Below, piece by piece: positions 18,128-26,403 of a stretch of DNA of 64,000 nucleotides. The stretch lies in NCBI GenBank assembly GCA_022846095.1, contig AP025583.1, positions 3,435,279 to 3,499,278 of the forward strand, read 5' to 3'. Made by a program: the position numbers and the translations under genes. The stretch's first letter is position 1. Every line of letters starts with the position of its first letter. The stretch comes from Oscillospiraceae bacterium. GTDB lineage: Bacteria; Bacillota; Clostridia; Oscillospirales; Oscillospiraceae. Under the pieces are notes generated by a model. It saw only the letters and a list, made by a program, of their open reading frames with translations, had not been told where the DNA came from and made no database searches.

Positions 18128-18642
18128 CCGCCCCGGCCTTCACGCTGGAGCGCTGGCGGGCCGGGGATGGGGAGGCCTTCTACCTGGCCTCCCGGGACGA
18201 GGCGCTCTACCGCTGCATGAACGACGGCTTCCCCAAAACCCCGGAGGCCTGCCGGGCGCTGGTGCGGGACTTCGCCCAGGGCGGCGAGGCCCTTCGATGT
18301 GTGCGGCGCGTCACGGTGGAGGGCCGGGTTGCGGGCTGTGTCGCCGCCTTCTTCGAGGGGGACGTCTCCTGCAAAAACGCCGAGATCGCCTACTGGATCA
18401 CCGCCGGGCTCCGGGGCCGGGGGATTATGACCCAGGCCCTGCGGGCGTTTTCCGCGCTGCTCTTCCGTCAATTCGGCCTCCACCGGCTCTACGCCCGCCC
18501 CTTCGCGGACAACCACGCCTCCCGGCGGCTGCTGGAGAAGGCCGGCTTTGCCTGCGAGGGGATCCTGCGGGAGAGCGTCTACCGGGACGGCCGGTATAAC
18601 GACGCCGCGCTCTACGCCCTGCTCGCGCCGGGCGGGGATTGA
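18124..18642 (+). CDS. GNAT-family N-acetyltransferase (RimJ/RimL-like)
   Basis: 172 aa, translationally coupled to selB (ATGA overlap). The acetyl-CoA loop is seen in YWITAGLRGRGIMTQALRAF, and the RimJ-like C-terminal pattern in YARPFADNHASRRLLEKAGFACEGILRESVYRDG. The acceptor substrate is unknown. Coupling to selB may only reflect operon position; no known selenium function is assigned to this family. Confidence 0.88.
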   Translation: MTAPAFTLERWRAGDGEAFYLASRDEALYRCMNDGFPKTPEACRALVRDFAQGGEALRCVRRVTVEGRVAGCVAAFFEGDVSCKNAEIAYWITAGLRGRGIMTQALRAFSALLFRQFGLHRLYARPFADNHASRRLLEKAGFACEGILRESVYRDGRYNDAALYALLAPGGD

Positions 18643-18658
18643 TAATTTACAAATCTTA

Positions 18659-18687
18659 TTGACGAAAATATTGTTTTCCGCTATAAT
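18659..18687 (+). promoter_or_regulatory. Promoter of tRNA-Sec
   Basis: TTGACG (18659-18664) and TATAAT (18682-18687) with a 17-bp spacer, 34 bp before the mature tRNA 5' end. It means the tRNA can be transcribed independently of selAB. Confidence 0.8.
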
Positions 18688-18721
18688 AGTGAGGCTGTCC
18701 GGAACTTGGACGGCCCGCTGT

Positions 18722-18817
18722 GGGGGTAGAAGGGTATCTGGTGAGCCCCGCGGTCTTCAAAACCGTTGAAGGCAGCGTTCCTGCCCTGGTGAGTTCGATT
18801 CTTACCTGCCCCCGCCA
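18722..18817 (+). tRNA. selC: tRNA-Sec (anticodon TCA)
   Basis: 96 nt including encoded CCA. The 8-bp acceptor stem GGGGGTAG / CTGCCCCC (one G-T pair), discriminator G, the extended variable arm GGCAGCG..CTGCC, and anticodon TCA at 18757-18759 in the loop CTTCAAA are the hallmarks of bacterial selenocysteine tRNA. It sits directly downstream of selA-selB and has its own promoter and terminator. Confidence 0.96.
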
Positions 18818-18848
18818 AAAGAGCCATCCCTTACGGGGTGGCTCTTTT
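18818..18848 (+). terminator. Terminator after tRNA-Sec
   Basis: AAAGAGCCATCCC-ttac-GGGGTGGCTCTTTT. The A-rich left flank and T-rich right flank make it usable in both directions, serving also the convergent hypothetical gene. Confidence 0.85.
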
Positions 18849-19235
18849 CCTTACGGAATCCGCGGGCCCGGCCCGGCGGTCCCGCCTGCTCCGGCCCACC
18901 GTCTTTTCCTCCTCCAAGAAGGCCGCGAGATACAAAATAAGCTCGTTGGGGAAGGGCTTCTCCACAAATTTGCGCCGGGTGAGCCGCTCCAGCTCCGCCA
19001 CGTTCCCGTACTCCCACATGTCCGTGGTGGCCCTTGCCACCCCTCTGGAAATCCGGTCGGTGCGGATGCGCGCCTGCTCGGAGACCGCCTGGTACAGCTT
19101 TGTGGCCTGGCTGGCGAGGCCCCCCTGCAGCAGCTTGGTTTTGCGCTCCATCTCGATGGTCAGCTCCAGATAGCGGTAGTTGACGCTGGAGACGTGCCCG
19201 CCCACCCTGCGGATCAATGCTCTGACCTGTTCCAT
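18831..19235 (-). CDS. Hypothetical protein, helical
   Basis: 134 aa from the ATG at 19235 (MEQVRALIRRVGGHVSSVNYR). An upstream GTG would add 14 basic residues but has no ribosome site. I do not recognise a family. It is rich in Arg, Glu and Ala and predicted mostly helical, with no membrane segment. Its 3' end overlaps the tRNA-Sec terminator. Convergent to selC, divergent from vanZ. Confidence 0.6.
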   Translation of the reverse strand: MEQVRALIRRVGGHVSSVNYRYLELTIEMERKTKLLQGGLASQATKLYQAVSEQARIRTDRISRGVARATTDMWEYGNVAELERLTRRKFVEKPFPNELILYLAAFLEEEKTVGRSRRDRRAGPADSVRKRATP

Positions 19236-19474
19236 CGGGCGCTGCCCTTTCCGGCCCCCGCGGCTTCGCCGAGGCACCTGGCGCGTCTGGGAGGCTTGAG
19301 CATTGTGTTTGGAGCAGTTCTTCTGGATTTCATACCGATCATCCTTTCCTTATTTGAATCCACTATTGAAACGATTCAGCGGTACAAAATCATGCATAAA
19401 TCGGCCCACTTTGGTGCTGCCGCCCCTGGTGCGGCACCAAAAACGTTTCCTTTTTTGTGTCAGGAGGTTTTTTT

Positions 19475-19918
19475 ATGGCAGCTCCCTCCGGCCGCCCCGC
19501 CCGGCGGCTTCTCCCTGTGATCCTCTGCGCGCTGTGGGTTTGCTTCATCTGGGGCAACTCCCTGCAGCCCGCCGCGGTCTCCGGCGCCCACAGCGGCGCG
19601 GCCACCGAACTGCTGGCCCGGTGGCTGCCCTGGCTCACCGACCACATCGTGCGCAAGAGCGCCCATTTCGCCGAGTACGCCGTGCTGGGGGCCCTGCTGG
19701 CCTGGGTCTTCTACCCCCTGCCCGGGGGCGTCCGGCCCCGCCTGCCCCTGATCCTGCTGCTGGGCATGTCCGTGCCCCTGGCCGACGAGAGCATCCAGCT
19801 CTTTGTGCCCGGCCGCTCCGGCCGGGTGCAGGACGTGCTGCTGGACCTGTCCGGCGTGCTGTGCGCCCTGGCCCTGTGCGCCGCAATTTACGCCCTGGTC
19901 CGCAGGAGACGGGGTTAA
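19475..19918 (+). CDS. VanZ-like membrane protein
   Basis: 147 aa from the ATG after CAGGAGG. About four hydrophobic segments; the VanZ-family signature is RKSAHFAEYAVLGALL (about residues 62-77) with the DESIQLFVPGRSGRVQDVLLD segment near residue 104-124. Members are small integral membrane proteins; teicoplanin-resistance VanZ is the namesake, but most homologues have no proven role. It is monocistronic, followed by dispersed repeats. Confidence 0.88.
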   Translation: MAAPSGRPARRLLPVILCALWVCFIWGNSLQPAAVSGAHSGAATELLARWLPWLTDHIVRKSAHFAEYAVLGALLAWVFYPLPGGVRPRLPLILLLGMSVPLADESIQLFVPGRSGRVQDVLLDLSGVLCALALCAAIYALVRRRRG

Positions 19919-19919
19919 A

Positions 19920-20400
19920 AGCAGAGCGCTTACACAGGAGATGCGGCTAAGAGGGATAAGGCGAACGAACGGCGGGCGATTCGTGAATCGCCCCTACGGG
20001 CTTGGAGCAGCGGGCCGATGTGGGCATCGGCCCCTACGAGTGCCAAGCGCTGTATGGGGCATGGCAGTACGTGCGGCTTTTTAGGCACCCCTTAAATAGC
20101 AACTACCATCAAGTCTGGGCGGGTCATGTGCCGCGTGGGCGGCAGCCCTACTTACAAAGGGCACAGGCCGAACCGAGCCCTGAGCGCTTACAGGTTTTGC
20201 AAGCCACCTGAACCGCACCGCCGCGGGGCCCCTGGGTCCAGGGCCCGCAGGCCCTGGTTGTTTCTTCCCGGGGTTCTTTGCAAGCAAAGAATCCCGCCGC
20301 CGGAGGCCGGGCCTCCAAAAAGACGGATTGCCGCGTCAGCCCTGCGGGGCTTCCTCGCAATGACAGGGTGCGCCTTATTCCCCTAAGTTGCAGCAACGAT
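19920..20400. repeat. Large dispersed repeat, copy A
   Basis: About 480 bp of non-coding sequence that recurs in inverted orientation at 48880-49375 and in diverged form at 25160-25535. It includes the palindromic units GGGCGATTCGTGAATCGCCC (19978 onward) and GGCCGATG..CATCGGCC, a TTCTTTGCAAGCAAAGAA hairpin, paired GGAGGC/GCCTCC arms, and the end GTTGCAGCAAC. No open frame is shared between copies in a way that suggests protein. Probably a composite of REP-like palindromes. Confidence 0.75.
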
Positions 20401-20844
20401 GATCGCATTCTGCGCACCAAATCTCGTCTATCTGGTTTTTTGACAGACAAGAGCGCGCGCCCACCTTACGGTGGGCGCGCGCTCTTGTCTGTGATGGTGC
20501 AAAACGGATGGGAGAAGGAGGTTATCTATATCGTAAAACGCGGCGCCGCCGCGTTGACTTTGGTCTGCCCCCCACAGCCGGGGGGCAGTGAAGGGGCCTC
20601 AAGCTGCATCGAAGACGCTGGAAGCATCTGTTTCCCCTTTTGCGTCTTCCTCGAGGCTGCCCTGGTTTGATTTTCCTTGGCTGTGATTATAAGATACCAC
20701 AGCCGGGAGTGAAAAGGGTGTCGGTTTCTTTAACTGTTTATGAAGTTTTTGTGACACCCCCCGGTGACCCGTTCCCCGCCCCGCGCATAGGATGGCACAG
20801 GGCCCCCGCGGGGGCTTCGCGTGTGTTGAAAGGAGCGCTCTTTC
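20401..20844. other. Non-coding spacer with hairpins
   Basis: Contains the long hairpin at 20444-20491, a CCCCCCACAGCCGGGGGG stem near 20569, and a TTGATT..TATAAG promoter-like pair around 20667-20695 that could serve the DUF4397 gene. No supported gene. Confidence 0.4.
20443..20492. repeat. Near-perfect long hairpin
   Basis: A 23-bp perfect inverted repeat around a 4-base TTAC loop (left arm 20443-20465, right arm 20470-20492), core GAGCGCGCGCCCACC. The T-run precedes rather than follows it on the plus strand, so it is not a canonical terminator for either neighbouring gene. Confidence 0.7.
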
Positions 20845-21645
20845 ATGGAATGGAATCAAGCCTCCCCCACCGGGACGGCCAACTCCCGGAACGTAATCGT
20901 GGCGCAGCCCCCGGAGGAGGAGGGCCTCCTCTCCCTCTGTGGGGAATCCCCCTGCGCCGCACCCACCCAGGCAATCCCCCATGGTATTTCCCGCCCCGCG
21001 CCAGCCGTGCCGTTTGAACCGGCCGCGCCGGCGGGACAAACCGCAGCGGACTCCGAAACCGCCACCGTCCGCCTCCTGCACGCCGCCGCGGACGAGGGCG
21101 CCGTGCAGGTCCTGATCGGCCCCCGTCCGGCGGCCTCCGGCCTGAGCTTCGGCAACGCGACGGGCGGCTTCCGTCTGCCCTGCGGCCCACACACCATCAC
21201 CCTGCGCCCAGCCGGGCGGGGGGCGGGCCCCGTCCTGCGGGAGACGGTGGATCTCGCCGCGGGCGTGGCGGCCACCCTGGCCATCGTGCGCGCCGGAGGC
21301 GGGCTGGCGCTGGTGCGGGTGGACGATCTGCCGCCCGGCCGCGCCCCCCGGGACTGCGGCTGCCTGCGCGCGGTCAACCTGGTCCGGGGCGCCCCCGCCC
21401 TGGACGTGGTGCTCAGCGGCGGGCCTTGTATCTTCTCCGGCGTAGGCTGCGCTCAGGCCACCCCCTGGCGGCGGGCCCGGCCCAAGACCTACGAGTGCTG
21501 CGCCGCCCAGGCCGGGCCGGACGGCCCCCGGCCCCTGGCCTCCTTCTGCGTGGACGCCCGCGCCGGGGCCGCGGCCACGATTTACCTCCTGGGCGACTGG
21601 ACGGGGGGCCGGAGCATCCAGGCCAGGGTCGTGGCGGACGGCTGA
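20845..21645 (+). CDS. DUF4397-like protein
   Basis: 266 aa, ATG preceded by AAAGGAG. Two beta-rich repeats resemble DUF4397: about residues 73-150 (ATVRLLHAAADEGAVQVLIG) and 170-260 (CLRAVNLVRGAPALDVVLSG, then a Cys-containing YECCAAQAG segment). There is no clear signal peptide; the first 70 residues are Pro/Ala-rich and disordered. Such domains are usually found on surface or envelope proteins of unknown function. Convergent with the anti-sigma-type gene across a perfect palindrome. Confidence 0.65.
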   Translation: MEWNQASPTGTANSRNVIVAQPPEEEGLLSLCGESPCAAPTQAIPHGISRPAPAVPFEPAAPAGQTAADSETATVRLLHAAADEGAVQVLIGPRPAASGLSFGNATGGFRLPCGPHTITLRPAGRGAGPVLRETVDLAAGVAATLAIVRAGGGLALVRVDDLPPGRAPRDCGCLRAVNLVRGAPALDVVLSGGPCIFSGVGCAQATPWRRARPKTYECCAAQAGPDGPRPLASFCVDARAGAAATIYLLGDWTGGRSIQARVVADG

Positions 21646-21666
21646 GGGTACATAGCCGGGACAAAA

Positions 21667-21708
21667 CGCGGGGCGGCGGGCGATCCATGGATCGCCCGCC
21701 GCCCCGCG
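21667..21708. terminator. 42-bp perfect palindrome between convergent genes
   Basis: Perfect palindrome centred on CCATGG at 21687/21688, arms rich in CGGGGCGGCGGGCGAT. Position between two convergent stops suggests a bidirectional terminator or transcription roadblock, although there is no U-tract. Confidence 0.7.
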
Positions 21709-21712
21709 CCGC

Positions 21713-23098
21713 TTACTTCAGCGTAATCGTGTTGCCGCCGAAGGAGACGGACACAATCCTGTCCGTGTCCAGGAAAATCCGCTCCCCCGCCCCGTCCTTG
21801 AGCTGGAACTCGACGGTGCTGGTGTCCCCCCGGTCGCCGCCGCCGCCCCAGACGGTCTGGAGCTGTGTGCCGTCCTCCAGTGTGATCACCGGGGCCGTGC
21901 CCGTGCGGTAGAGCACCCCGGAGGTGTCCGCGTCCTCCGCAAAGGACACCGACACCCGCAGGGCGGACAGGTTCAATTCGGTGGCGTGAAGTCTTACGCC
22001 GTCCTCCTCCAGCGTCCAGTCCAGGGGCAGGCGCATGGACGCGCCGCCGCCCACCGTGAAGGGGACGGAGAAGGGTTCCTCGGACAGAATGCGGTCCACC
22101 TGGTACCACACCTCCAGCCGCAGCCAGGGCAGGTCGGCGGGGGTCAGCGGGCAGTCGGGGAAGGACCAGACCATAACCCAGCCGCCCCCGGAAAGCGCGT
22201 ACCCGCGGCCCCTGGGATACCCGTAGCGCATGCCGGTGCGGGTGTCCACCAGCGCCTCCGGCGTAAAGTCGGCGCAGGCCAGGTCTCCCTGCCGGAGCTT
22301 GCCGCCGGAGGTCAGGATGGCCAGCCCCTCCCCGGTCACCGCCGCCCCCAGGACATGCCACCCCTCGAAGCCGCCGTCGGTCACAATGGGGATGGACACG
22401 TCCTGCGCCTCCACCGCCCGGCTCACAAGCGCCTCCATCGCACCCGTCTCCCGCAGCATGGTCCCGGACAGGTCGGGGACCTCCACCCCCGCCAGCCCGG
22501 CCAGATCCGCCCGGCCGTACTCGTCCCCCAGCTGCTCCGCCACCCCGTTGGCGGTCAGCGTCAGGGTCTGCCCGGGCAGGCTTGCGGCGACGGTCAGCTC
22601 ACAGGTAATGTAGAGCGTCTTGCCGTCCTCCGACAGGCGGGGCCGGCTGAACTGGAGGGAGCCGGCCCAGCCCGACTCCTCCGCTTTCACGTCGGCGTGC
22701 AGGGTATACGTGGAGATGTCGGCCAGCGGGTCGATGTCCCCCCCGTCCGCCCGTGTGAGGGAGAGCAGGAGCAGAACCCCGTTCTCGTCGGGCACGGCGT
22801 CCATCACGGTCAGGGTGTAGTCCCCGGCGGTCCGGCTGACCCCAACGGTCTCCACCGCGCCGGCGGGCAGGGCGGCGAAGAAGTACCGCCACGCGCCGGA
22901 CAGGCCCACCGCCGCCGCCCCCACGGCCAGCGCCGCCGCCAGGCACGCGGCGGCCAGCAGGGCCCGCGGCACCGGCCGGGAACGCCTGCCCCGGGGGCGC
23001 TCCAGCGCCCGGAGCACCGCCCCCTCCGCGTCCCAGGGCGGGGTCTCCACGGTGGAGAGGGCCTCGTAGATGATCTGCTCCTCCCGTGTGCGCTTCAT
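21713..23098 (-). CDS. Anti-sigma factor-like DUF4179 membrane protein
   Basis: 461 aa from the ATG at 23098, whose first bases overlap the sigma-factor stop (ATGA), so the pair is coupled. A cytosolic N-terminus (MKRTREEQIIYEALSTV) is followed by one membrane segment (about residues 44-65, ALLAAACLAAALAVGAAA) and a large extracytoplasmic region. This layout and operon position are those of DUF4179-type anti-sigma partners that hold an ECF sigma factor at the membrane. The inducing signal is unknown. Confidence 0.8.
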   Translation of the reverse strand: MKRTREEQIIYEALSTVETPPWDAEGAVLRALERPRGRRSRPVPRALLAAACLAAALAVGAAAVGLSGAWRYFFAALPAGAVETVGVSRTAGDYTLTVMDAVPDENGVLLLLSLTRADGGDIDPLADISTYTLHADVKAEESGWAGSLQFSRPRLSEDGKTLYITCELTVAASLPGQTLTLTANGVAEQLGDEYGRADLAGLAGVEVPDLSGTMLRETGAMEALVSRAVEAQDVSIPIVTDGGFEGWHVLGAAVTGEGLAILTSGGKLRQGDLACADFTPEALVDTRTGMRYGYPRGRGYALSGGGWVMVWSFPDCPLTPADLPWLRLEVWYQVDRILSEEPFSVPFTVGGGASMRLPLDWTLEEDGVRLHATELNLSALRVSVSFAEDADTSGVLYRTGTAPVITLEDGTQLQTVWGGGGDRGDTSTVEFQLKDGAGERIFLDTDRIVSVSFGGNTITLK

Positions 23099-23568
23099 GA
23101 TAACTCCTCCTCTCCCGGCCGCAGGGCGGCCGCCAGCTTTTTCCGCGCCCGCTCGTACCGCTTGCGCAGGGCGGCGGGGGACGCGCCGTAGATGTCCGCG
23201 AGCTCGTCGTAGCTGCGCTCCTCCATCACCCGGCCGAAGACCAGCCCCCGCTCCTGGGGGGTGAGCCCCTCCAGCGCCCGGCGCAGCTCCTCGCCCAGAT
23301 AGTCCGGCCGGCTTGGGGGCGGCGGCTCCAGGCGCTCCCGCCGCTTCCTCCCCCGCAGCAGATCCAGGCAGGTGCGGTACGCGATGCGGTAGAGCCACGC
23401 GCTCAGGTTGGTGCCGCGCGCAAAGCGCTCCCGGTGCTCCCACGCCTTGAGAAATACGGTCTGCACCGCGTCCTGGGCCTCGTGGTAGTCGCAAAGCATG
23501 TGGTGGCAGTAGCGCAGCAGCGGCTGCGCGTAACGTCCGGCGGCCTCGGCCAGCAGCTTCTCCTCCAT
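23095..23568 (-). CDS. ECF RNA polymerase sigma factor
   Basis: 157 aa from MEEKLLAEAAGRY, with a GGGAGGGGAG ribosome site. Region 2 (about 10-75) holds DAVQTVFLKAWEHRERF and LSAWLYRIAYRTCLDLLR. Region 4 (about 95-150) holds LTPQERGLVFGRVMEERSYDELADIYGASPAALRKRYERARKKL, named here only by location. Target promoters are probably its own operon; none can be defined from the window. It is the first gene of the sigma/anti-sigma pair. Confidence 0.92.
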   Translation of the reverse strand: MEEKLLAEAAGRYAQPLLRYCHHMLCDYHEAQDAVQTVFLKAWEHRERFARGTNLSAWLYRIAYRTCLDLLRGRKRRERLEPPPPSRPDYLGEELRRALEGLTPQERGLVFGRVMEERSYDELADIYGASPAALRKRYERARKKLAAALRPGEEELS

Positions 23569-23660
23569 GGGCTCCCCTCCCCTCTTTTCACTCTTATAAC
23601 GCCCGCCGCGGCGCTTTTGTGACATGGGCGCGGAAAACGCGGTTTCCAGCACCGCGGTAC

Positions 23661-23688
23661 TTGACAAGCGTGTAAAGCGTGCTATACT
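23661..23688 (+). promoter_or_regulatory. Promoter of the TraB/GumN gene
   Basis: TTGACA (23661-23666) and TATACT (23683-23688), spacer 16, about 48 bp ahead of the ATG. Confidence 0.75.
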
Positions 23689-23735
23689 TCTTTTGTAAAG
23701 CAAACTATACATACATTGGGAAGGAGCACGTACAT

Positions 23736-25100
23736 ATGAAGCAGATCAAGCGCCTGCTGGCCGTTGTGCTGGCGGTATGCCTGCTGGTCAGCGCCGCCTA
23801 CGCCGCGGAGGAGGAGCGGGTCCCCCAGGAGATCTCCCCCTGGGCCTACGGCGATCTGGCCGACATCTACGCCCTGGGCATGTGGACCGACGAGTACCAG
23901 TACTGCCTGCTGGACCCGGTGACCGCCGGACAGCTGGAGGCGGTGACGGCGGCGGTGTCCGCCAAGCTGGCCCTGCTGGGGCTTCCGGCCCGTGAGGCGT
24001 CCGGGGAGGCCCTGGTGGTGGACTCCACCCGGGGCGGGGTCGTCAACGCCCTGTACCAGGCGGCGGCCGACTACGACTTCGGCCTGAACGCCGACCCGGC
24101 CCAGGCCCTGGCCGGGCTGGGCGTCGTCCGGGGCGACGGCAGCGGGGACTTCCATCTGGATCGCCCCTGCACGCTCCAGGAGGCCCTGGTTATGGCCCGG
24201 CGGCTGGTGCTGGCGCTCTACGACCAGTGCGGCGCGGGCTCCAAGGGCCTGCTGTGGAAGGCCGTGAACGGGGATACCACCCTCTACCTGCTGGGCACCG
24301 TCCACGTGGACCGGGGCAACATTTACCCCTTCCACAGCTCCCTGCGGCAGGTCATCGAGACGGTGCAGGAGTCCTACTTCGAGATCGACTTCATGGATAT
24401 GGAGGGCTACCAGGCCTTCTACGCCCTGCAGTTCTACAGCGATGGCACCACCCTGGCCGACCACGTGAGCGCCGAGGTTTACACCGAGGCCGTGGCGGCG
24501 GGGGCCGCCCTGGGCCTGACCGAAGAGCAGGTCGCCGCGTTCAAGCCCTGGGCCCTGGCCAACATGCTCCAGACCCTGGCCCTGAACAGCGGCAGCGAGG
24601 AGGCCGGCGCCAGCGGCGCCGAGGCCCCCATGCTGCTGGACCAGTACGTGTACTCCTCCTCCGTCAACCTGGGCCACACCATCGGCCAGGTGGAGAGCTA
24701 CCAGTTCCAGGCCGAGATGTTCGACGGCCTGAGCGCCGAGTACCAGGAGTACTACCTGGGCGGGATGATCGCCGCCTACTACGGCGAGGGGGAGATCCCC
24801 GGCGAGGAGAACTCCTCCGCCGCGCAGGTGGACGCCATGCTCGCCGCCTGGAAGGCCCGTGACGCGGACGCCTTTGCGGCCGCCTACGACAAGGACGCCG
24901 AGCTGGAGGACGCCGACGAGCTGGCCCGCGCCCTGCTGGTGGACCGGGATCCCGGCATGATCGCCTGGGCCGACGGCTACCTGAAGCAGGAGGGGGCCCA
25001 CTCCGGGCTGCTCACCGTGGGCGCGGCCCATATGGTGGGGCAGACCGGCATCGTCCAGGGGCTTATCGACCTGGGCTACACCGTGGAGCTGGTGCCCTGA
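23736..25100 (+). CDS. Secreted TraB/GumN family protein
   Basis: 454 aa from the ATG after GGAAGGAG; 19 upstream in-frame codons lack a site. A Sec signal peptide (MKQIKRLLAVVLAVCLLVSAAYA) ends near residue 23. Residues about 30-170 resemble S-layer-homology-like repeats (SPWAYGDLADIYALGMW), suggesting cell-wall attachment. The TraB/GumN domain starts at about 185 (TTLYLLGTVHVDRGNIYPF) and ends with TVGAAHMVGQTGIVQGL. Eukaryotic relatives (TIKI) are metalloproteases; bacterial roles are uncertain. Own promoter and terminator, so monocistronic. Confidence 0.82.
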   Translation: MKQIKRLLAVVLAVCLLVSAAYAAEEERVPQEISPWAYGDLADIYALGMWTDEYQYCLLDPVTAGQLEAVTAAVSAKLALLGLPAREASGEALVVDSTRGGVVNALYQAAADYDFGLNADPAQALAGLGVVRGDGSGDFHLDRPCTLQEALVMARRLVLALYDQCGAGSKGLLWKAVNGDTTLYLLGTVHVDRGNIYPFHSSLRQVIETVQESYFEIDFMDMEGYQAFYALQFYSDGTTLADHVSAEVYTEAVAAGAALGLTEEQVAAFKPWALANMLQTLALNSGSEEAGASGAEAPMLLDQYVYSSSVNLGHTIGQVESYQFQAEMFDGLSAEYQEYYLGGMIAAYYGEGEIPGEENSSAAQVDAMLAAWKARDADAFAAAYDKDAELEDADELARALLVDRDPGMIAWADGYLKQEGAHSGLLTVGAAHMVGQTGIVQGLIDLGYTVELVP

Positions 25101-25109
25101 TACGAAAAC

Positions 25110-25147
25110 GCGGCCCATACCGTCCTGGTATGGGCCGCTTATCTTTT
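25110..25147 (+). terminator. Terminator of the TraB/GumN gene
   Basis: GCGGCCCATACC-gtcct-GGTATGGGCCGC followed by TTATCTTTT. Confidence 0.85.
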
Positions 25148-25159
25148 CAGCCGCATGGC

Positions 25160-25535
25160 TAATGCTCCTTGTCATGGTTCTTTCGAGCCGCCCCCGTTCC
25201 CGTCCTTGCGAGGGCCGCAGGCCCGTGGCAATCCGTTTCCTTTTTTGGAGGCGCTGCCTCCGGCGGCGCGGTTCTTTGGTTGCAAAGAACCGCGGAAGAA
25301 ACAATCGGGGCTCCGGCCCCGAACCCCAGGGCCCGGCGGCGGTGCGGTTCAGGCGGCTTGCAAGCCTTGAAAGCGCTCAGGGCTCGGTTCAGCCCGTGCC
25401 CGTTGTAAGTAGGGCTGCCGCCCACGCGGCACATGACCCGCCCAAACTTGAAAGTAGCTGCGGTTCAACAGGTGCCTGAAAAGCCGCCCATACTGCCATG
25501 CCCCAATTGTTGCCTTTGCACTCGTGTTTCTCTCC
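25160..25535. repeat. Large dispersed repeat, copy B (diverged)
   Basis: Same order of blocks as the copies at 19920-20400 (inverted relative to this one) and 48880-49375 (same orientation): rRNA-unrelated CCTTGCGAGG..GGCAATCCG, GGAGGCGCTGCCTCC, GGTTCTTTGGTTGCAAAGAACC, GCGGTGCGGTTCAGG, CACATGACCCGCCCA, CTGCCATGCCCC. No coding capacity is conserved. Confidence 0.7.
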
Positions 25536-25540
25536 TTGGC

Positions 25541-25582
25541 CCCCTTATGAAGGGGGCTGCCGCCGCAGCGGCTGGGGGATCC
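25541..25582. repeat. Small GGGGG-type palindromic repeat
   Basis: CCCCCTTATGAAGGGGG with GCCGCCGCAGCGGC and GGGGGAT. The same plan occurs at 40665-40705 (upstream of eutM) and at 53928-54025 (between livK and livH). Confidence 0.55.
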
Positions 25583-25585
25583 GAT

Positions 25586-26097
25586 CCTGCTTCCTTCGGT
25601 AGGCTGAAACACTCTATAGACAGCACAACCCCCCGGCCATCCATCGTGACCGGGGGGCTACGTTCCCCGCCCCGGCTCACGGCCGCGGCGGGGGCCCCTG
25701 ATGATTTTATCTGCTCGGGCGGAGTGAATCCGCCCGGCATCAAGATTTTGGCCTGCGGGCCAAAATGCTTGGTGCGCGCCACCCGGCGCGCTCAGGTGTA
25801 GCCCCTGCTTCCTTCGGTAGGCTGAAACACTCTATAGACAGCACAACCCCCCGGCCATCCATCGTGACCGGGGGGCTACGTTCCCCGCCCCGGCTCACGG
25901 CCGCGGCGGGGGCCCCTGATGATTTTATCTGCTCGGGCGGAGTGAATCCGCCCGGCATCAAGATTTTGGCCTGCGGGCCAAAATGCTTGGTGCGCGCCAC
26001 CCGGCGCGCTCAGGTGTAGCCCCTGCTTCCTTCGGTAGGCTGAAACACTCTATAGACAGCACAACCCCCCGGCCATCCATCGTGACCGGGGGGCTAC
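25586..26097. repeat. Tandem array: RNA-gene tail (76 bp) x3 alternating with GTGAA element (142 bp) x2
   Basis: Period 218 bp. The tail copies are 25586-25661, 25804-25879 and 26022-26097, each including the GC hairpin CCCCCCGG/CCGGGGGG. Between them are two apparently identical elements (25662-25803, 25880-26021). Each begins GTTCCCCGCC, carries a GGGGGCCCC block, the hairpin CGGGCGGA-GTGAA-TCCGCCCG, a TTTTGGCCTGCGGGCCAAAA hairpin and a GCGCCACCCGGCGC hairpin. The outer tail copy at the right is contiguous with the putative RNA gene on the minus strand. Confidence 0.9.
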
Positions 26098-26398
26098 ACC
26101 TGATCCTGAATTTCTACCAATGTTTCAACCTCGTGCTTTCTACAGAATTGCGCTTGAAATCCTGGGGTTCGGAAGTTTCCTCGCTACGCAGTTGACCTGA
26201 AACACAATTTGCACATTCGGGTCCGTCTTCAGCAATACTTCGCCTCGGAGGCTGCCGTGTGCTGCCTCACACGTGTGAGCTGGTTTGGAACTTGCTCTGT
26301 CTGGATTTCCGTTTTCCTTGGATTTCTACGCGGCAGGCATCCTTGAATTTGCCTGTCAGAAAGGTTCCTAGTACATTGGACTCTCTCCTTTCTTTCTG
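26045..26398 (-). ncRNA. Putative structured non-coding RNA, about 350 nt
   Basis: Reverse strand, from just after a strong promoter to a GC hairpin (26093-26065). No open frame of useful length. Predicted local helices on the transcript are AGAAAGG..CCTTTCT, CAGGCA-aattcaagga-TGCCTG, the self-complementary CTCACACGTGTGAG, GCCTCCGAGGC nested in CAGC..GCTG, and the terminal CCCCCCGG/CCGGGGGG. It is clearly less G+C-rich than the surrounding genes, as structured RNAs in G+C-rich genomes can be. I compared it mentally with RNase P, tmRNA, SRP and 6S RNA and see none of their signature strings. The raiA-type RNA class would be worth testing. Identity unknown. Confidence 0.6.
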
Positions 26399-26403
26399 GC
26401 TAT

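Noticed and set aside
20278-20670. Coding frame across repeat copy A and the spacer
   Set aside because: It lies in a dispersed palindromic repeat whose frame is not kept in the other copies.
25586-26097. CRISPR-like direct repeats
   Set aside because: Units are 218 bp, the two intervening segments appear identical to each other, and there are no cas genes; the pattern is tandem duplication of a gene tail plus element.
26045-26398. RNase P, tmRNA, SRP or 6S RNA
   Set aside because: None of the signature sequences I know for these RNAs is present on either strand.
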